Positions 60,490 through 64,000 of a stretch of 64,000 nt of DNA are shown piece after piece (the first letter of the stretch is position 1; each line of letters starts with the position of its first letter). The notes beneath the pieces are model-generated. The model did no database searches, was not told where the DNA came from, and saw nothing but the letters and a program-made list of their open reading frames with translations. A program made the translations under genes and the position numbers. The stretch comes from Gnetum montanum (taxonomy: Eukaryota > Streptophyta > Gnetopsida > Gnetales > Gnetaceae), in NCBI GenBank assembly GCA_015680685.1, contig MNCI01010115.1, positions 194,778 to 258,777 of the forward strand. Reading direction: 5' to 3'.

Positions 60490-62800
60490 AAGGCATAGTA
60501 AGGATTTAAGTATGAATGGTTGACCAAATTGGCAAACTCATTGCCATCTTAATCAGCAAGCTTGAATTCTCCATTTTCGTAGGCCTTAGTGACCAAGAAA
60601 GGCCCTTCCAAGTTGGTTGAGAATTTGTTCATAGGTTCATGAATAGCCTTGAGGACTAGGTTCCCTCTCTTTATCGAGCATTGATGCTGATTGTGATGAT
60701 GATTTTTCCTTTGCTTTTATTTGTACCACTTGATGTCATTAAGCAACTACATGTGCTCCTTCTCTATTGAATCAAGGTCTATAATTCTCAATTCATCATT
60801 TTGAGCCTCATCAATGAAGTTCAAGAGGATCACACAGAGTAATGGAACCTACAATTCAAGAGGCAAAATTTCTTTAGATTGATAAACAAAGCTATATGGT
60901 AACTTATCTGTTGCTATTCTACATGTCCTGCAATAGGGCTAGAGTTTATAGAAAAATTGTTCATGCCATTGGCATTTGCTGTTGGTAAACATTTTCTTTA
61001 GAGGGTTGATGATGACTTTATCTATGGTCTCCACTTGGCCATTCGCCTACAAATAGTACAAGAACAAGAAGAAATGTTTAATACAAAAGTGCTTGTAGAA
61101 GGCCTTAGTTTCAGCACTACTAAACTATCGCCTATTGTCTATTATGATAGTCATGAATAAATCAAACTGGGTCACTATGGTATCAAGCACAAATTTGCAA
61201 TCCTGCTGTGATGTTATATTTCTAAGGGGAATAGCCTCAACCCATTTGGTAAAATATTCAGTCATAGATATAATAAAGATATGCCCTGTGGAGGACTTAG
61301 GCATTATAGGTCTAATGATGTCCAATCCCCAACATTGGAATGACCATGTGATCTATGTTGAGTGCATTTTAGTTGGTGGCATGTGCATTAAGATTGCATG
61401 CCATTGACAACTATCACATGTTTTGACCTTGGTGACACAATTGCACTTTGTGTAAGGCCACTAGTAGCCTAAGTGTCTAATCTTTGCTATCATTACCTTA
61501 GGTGCTTTGTGACCTCTAAATAGTTTCTCATGGACTTTCTCAATGATCATTTGTGCTTTGATATTGCTCACATAGGTTAATAGTATGCTATTGTAGGATC
61601 TGCAACATAACAAGTTATCTCCCATGATGATGTACTACTGTGATTGCTTACGCACTGCATCCTTTTGGTAGTGGTTCAATTTTGTAGAGGTTTACCCTAT
61701 TGAAGGTATGCTTTAATGTCATCATACCATTCCACTACATGGGTCATGCTAATTGTGGCTATGGATGCAATATCAATGGTATTCATGAAAGGTAGAGGGA
61801 AATCCATCACTAAGGTGGGTAATGCATGAAACATGTTAGGTGCAATGCTTAAGGCTAATATTTCTAAGTCATCTATAATAGCATTTTCATTCTCGAAAAT
61901 ATATTGGACATCAGTAGTCACAAACTACTTAAGAAAGTTCTTCCTTGGATTACAATAAGGTTGCAAATGTTGGGCTTTATAAGCATAAACCTTTGTGACT
62001 TGGTTGATCACTAACTACAAGTCACTTTGGATTGCTGCGCTTTGGATTCCTAAGTCACAAGATGCTAGCATACCACAGAGGAGACCTTCATACTCTACCA
62101 TGTTGTTAGTGCATGGGAATGCAAAACTATACATGAAGGATCAGATCTCCCTAGAGGGAAAGATGATAATGGTAGCAGTACTATCCCTTTGAGAGGTTGA
62201 AGCATCATCAAAGTGTAGGATTTCCTCAAAGTTGTCATGCATTTGAATAATACTATTAACATGTTCATTTAGGAATTCCAGATCAATTGTTGCTTGATCA
62301 TCAATGGCTGAAGCTATGAGTTGTGTGACTATAGCTCAAGCTTTCATTGAGGCTTATGCAATGTAGTGTAGGTCAAACTTCATTGTTATTGCATTCCATC
62401 ATGCAATATGACTACTCTCATAGATATTCATTGTAATTTCTTAGAATGCATTACTCTTGCAGATGATATTGACTTAATTGTGGATAAGCTAGTGCCTCCA
62501 CTTCTTGAGTGTAAAGACCAAGGCAAGCCAATTCTTTCCCACATTGTTATATTTTCCTTCATGGGCAACTAATGCATGGCTTAAGTAGTATATAGGAACT
62601 TTTGTGCCATCATCATGCTTTTGACAAAGTAGAGAACCAATGGAAATGTTATAAGTAGCAAGGTATATCTAGAAGGGTTTATCTCCTTATGTAGGATAGA
62701 CCATTGAAAGTTGAGCCAACTCTTATTTAAGGTTGTCAGATGCCTCTTGGCATTGATCCATCCACTCAAAGTGGGATCCCTTCTTGATCAAGTGTTACAT
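60490..62800 (-). pseudogene. pol: Tat element D pol remnant: RNase H, second RNase H, integrase
   Basis: On minus, RNase H starts near 62795 (HLIKKGSHFEWMDQC, then VPIYYLSHALVAHEGKYNNV near 62605-62550). The second RNase H spans about 62270-61830: LHFDDASTSQRDSTATII near 62215, TNNMVEYEGLLCGMLAS near 62100 and FENENAIIDDLEILALSI near 61890-61840. The integrase zinc region is at 61520-61400 (VKTCDSCQWHA near 61430). The core reads LDIIRPIMP near 61325, TEYFTKWVEAIPLRN near 61265 and IIIDNR near 61140 (the second Asp kept), then NGQVETIDK near 61020. The C-terminus reads KAYENGEFKLADQDGNEF near 60560-60510. The order and the extra RNase H match element B. Stops are frequent. Confidence 0.8.
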
Positions 62801-62810
62801 AGTTGCTACT

Positions 62811-63083
62811 AGGATGACATGCTGAAGTGGATGCCTGCACCCTAGACTGACCAATGTGGGTGAGGAAGAATGGGCACTAGGATGCTTACTATAGGCATGT
62901 ATGAAGGAATGGAGGGTGCCACTATCTACCAGGTATCCTAACTACACTCTTCTCCTTTTTAATGTTTTTATTTTATTGTTGGTCATTTTTGCACTTGGTG
63001 TTAAGGGTTTTGGTTGTAGTGGTGAGGTAGGGTGAGGGCATGGTGTAGAGTAGCACCATTGATGTGGATGACATGGTTGTAGG
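62811..63083. other. Unassigned DNA between D and G
   Basis: Similarity to pol ends near 62810, and the next LTR starts at 63084. The stretch shows no frame or known repeat and is not preceded by a polypurine tract. It could be the true flank of D or a deletion scar. Confidence 0.4.
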
Positions 63084-64000
63084 TGAAACACCACCAAATT
63101 TTAGGTCTTGGTGTCTCGATTACAAATTTGGCTAAGTGTCAAAACAATGGCACTTTGCGCACATTTTTCTAAGTGTTGGATATAGTTAGCTCCAACTACT
63201 AGTTTTGCAAAATTGTTTTCTAAGTGATAAGTTACACATCTTGTGGGTAACATGAGGTGATTGTAGTAAGCTATAGAATTTTTTGTAAGTGTTGTGCTAC
63301 ACTCTAGCACTATAGCTACTATGCTTGACACTATAGCTCCTACACCTAGCATTGTAGTTGCTACACTGAGAGCATAGCAAGTGTAGCCAACACATAAATG
63401 TCTAGTTTTGTAAAATTTTTCTAAGTGTTGTACTATGCTGTCATTGCCTCTGCTACGCTCTAGAGCATATCTAGCATAGCCAACATAGAACACCAATTTT
63501 AAAAATTTGTTTCTAACTATTAAGTTACGCATCTTGTGCGTAATATAGGGTGAGTGTAATGACCTGCAGAATGTTTTCTAAGTGTTGTGCTATGTTCCTA
63601 TTTTCCCTACTACACTCTAGAGCGTACCTAGCATAGCTAGCACCTCAGTGGCTAGTTTTGCCTAAGTGTCAAGCTAGAAACTATTAAGCTACCTTAGCAT
63701 GGAGGAGGCATTTAGTAGATTCTCCAACTCCTACGGCTACCCCTTCTACTATGCTCTAGAGCATAGCTAATATAGTAGGAACAAGGATTGCAATTTTTAC
63801 TAGATTATTCTAATTGTCCATGTTATGCCCTATCCTTGAGAAATATCCTATGTCCTATGTGTAACATGGGATGAGAATAGTAGCTAGAGTTAGAAATTTT
63901 TTTGAACTTTTTTGATCATCTCTAGACTTAGAATTTTTTTTTGAATTTTTCTCATAGTCCCACCTACCACACTACCGTGTGGCACACAATTTAATTTTGG
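63084..64000 (+). repeat. 5' LTR start of Tat element G, cut by window end
   Basis: TGAAACACCACCAAATTTTAGG matches the starts of the C and D LTRs, and the following 900 bp carry the same GCTCTAGAGC modules and TCTAAGTGTTG phrases. No PPT precedes it, so it is the 5' LTR of an element that continues beyond the window. The TATA box would lie just past 64000. Confidence 0.75.

Larger units (their letters stand above)
56752..62810 (-). mobile_element. Tat element D, 3' part, reversed
   Basis: Read on minus the order is RNase H, second RNase H, integrase, tandem array, 3' untranslated region, PPT and 3' LTR. RT, protease, gag and the 5' LTR are missing; similarity to the pol of B stops near 62810. 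D inserted into gag of C. The whole 3' half parallels element B: the same array motif, the same duplicated TGTAACACAACTC phrase and the same PPT. Confidence 0.8.

Noticed and set aside
63101-63532. 143-codon minus frame
   Set aside because: It lies in the LTR of G. The C and D LTRs do not keep this frame, and the repeated modules explain its repetitive content.
1-64000. tRNA, rRNA, CRISPR, bacterial operon or host gene signals
   Set aside because: I looked for these on both strands and found none that I could support. tRNA-like matches are only primer binding sites.

Overview
The window looks like a piece of a very repeat-rich nuclear plant genome: AT-rich, poor in CpG, and filled almost end to end with old, broken, nested LTR retrotransposons. 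The lineages (Ty3/gypsy Athila, Ty3/gypsy Tat with a second RNase H domain, and Ty1/copia) are plant-specific in this combination. The depth of nesting and the age of most copies suggest a large-genome seed plant, but I cannot name the species. Position 1 starts with GGATCC, which would fit a cloned insert. I found no intact host gene, no tRNA or rRNA gene, no CRISPR array and nothing bacterial.

Layout. (1) 1-7671: the 3' part of an Athila element on +, with RNase H and integrase remnants, a long post-pol reading frame (3753-6584) and the 3' LTR. It abuts a minus-strand Tat-type LTR (about 7778-9601). (2) 9602-13895: AT-rich unexplained DNA, then a decayed Ty1/copia RT-RNase H on minus. (3) 13896-38940: a large Tat element (called B) inserted in the copia element: 5' LTR, PBS, gag, protease, pol with RT, RNase H, extra RNase H and integrase, a 3' tandem array, a PPT and a truncated 3' LTR. 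Inside B sits a complete but pol-deleted Athila element (20009-27178) with matching LTRs and a 5-bp target duplication, and between protease and RT lies a spliced-looking antisense pseudogene (27704-32399). (4) 38941-52728: AT-rich DNA with unidentified reading-frame remnants, one Tat-type LTR plus two further Tat-type LTR ends, several minisatellite arrays and a copia-like PBS on minus. (5) 52729-63083: Tat element C (+) interrupted in gag by Tat element D (-). (6) 63084-64000: 5' LTR start of another Tat element (G), running off the window.

The element genes no longer work together. Nearly all frames carry in-frame stops, mostly TAG where the family has Gln or Trp, as expected from deamination of methylated CHG and CG sites. 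The two most notable points are the antisense, intron-containing pseudogene with an FCP1/HAD-phosphatase-like exon and its own TATA box inside Tat element B, and four single-N contig joins whose flanks duplicate each other. One of these joins shows that 14913-15520 is inserted in the wrong orientation.
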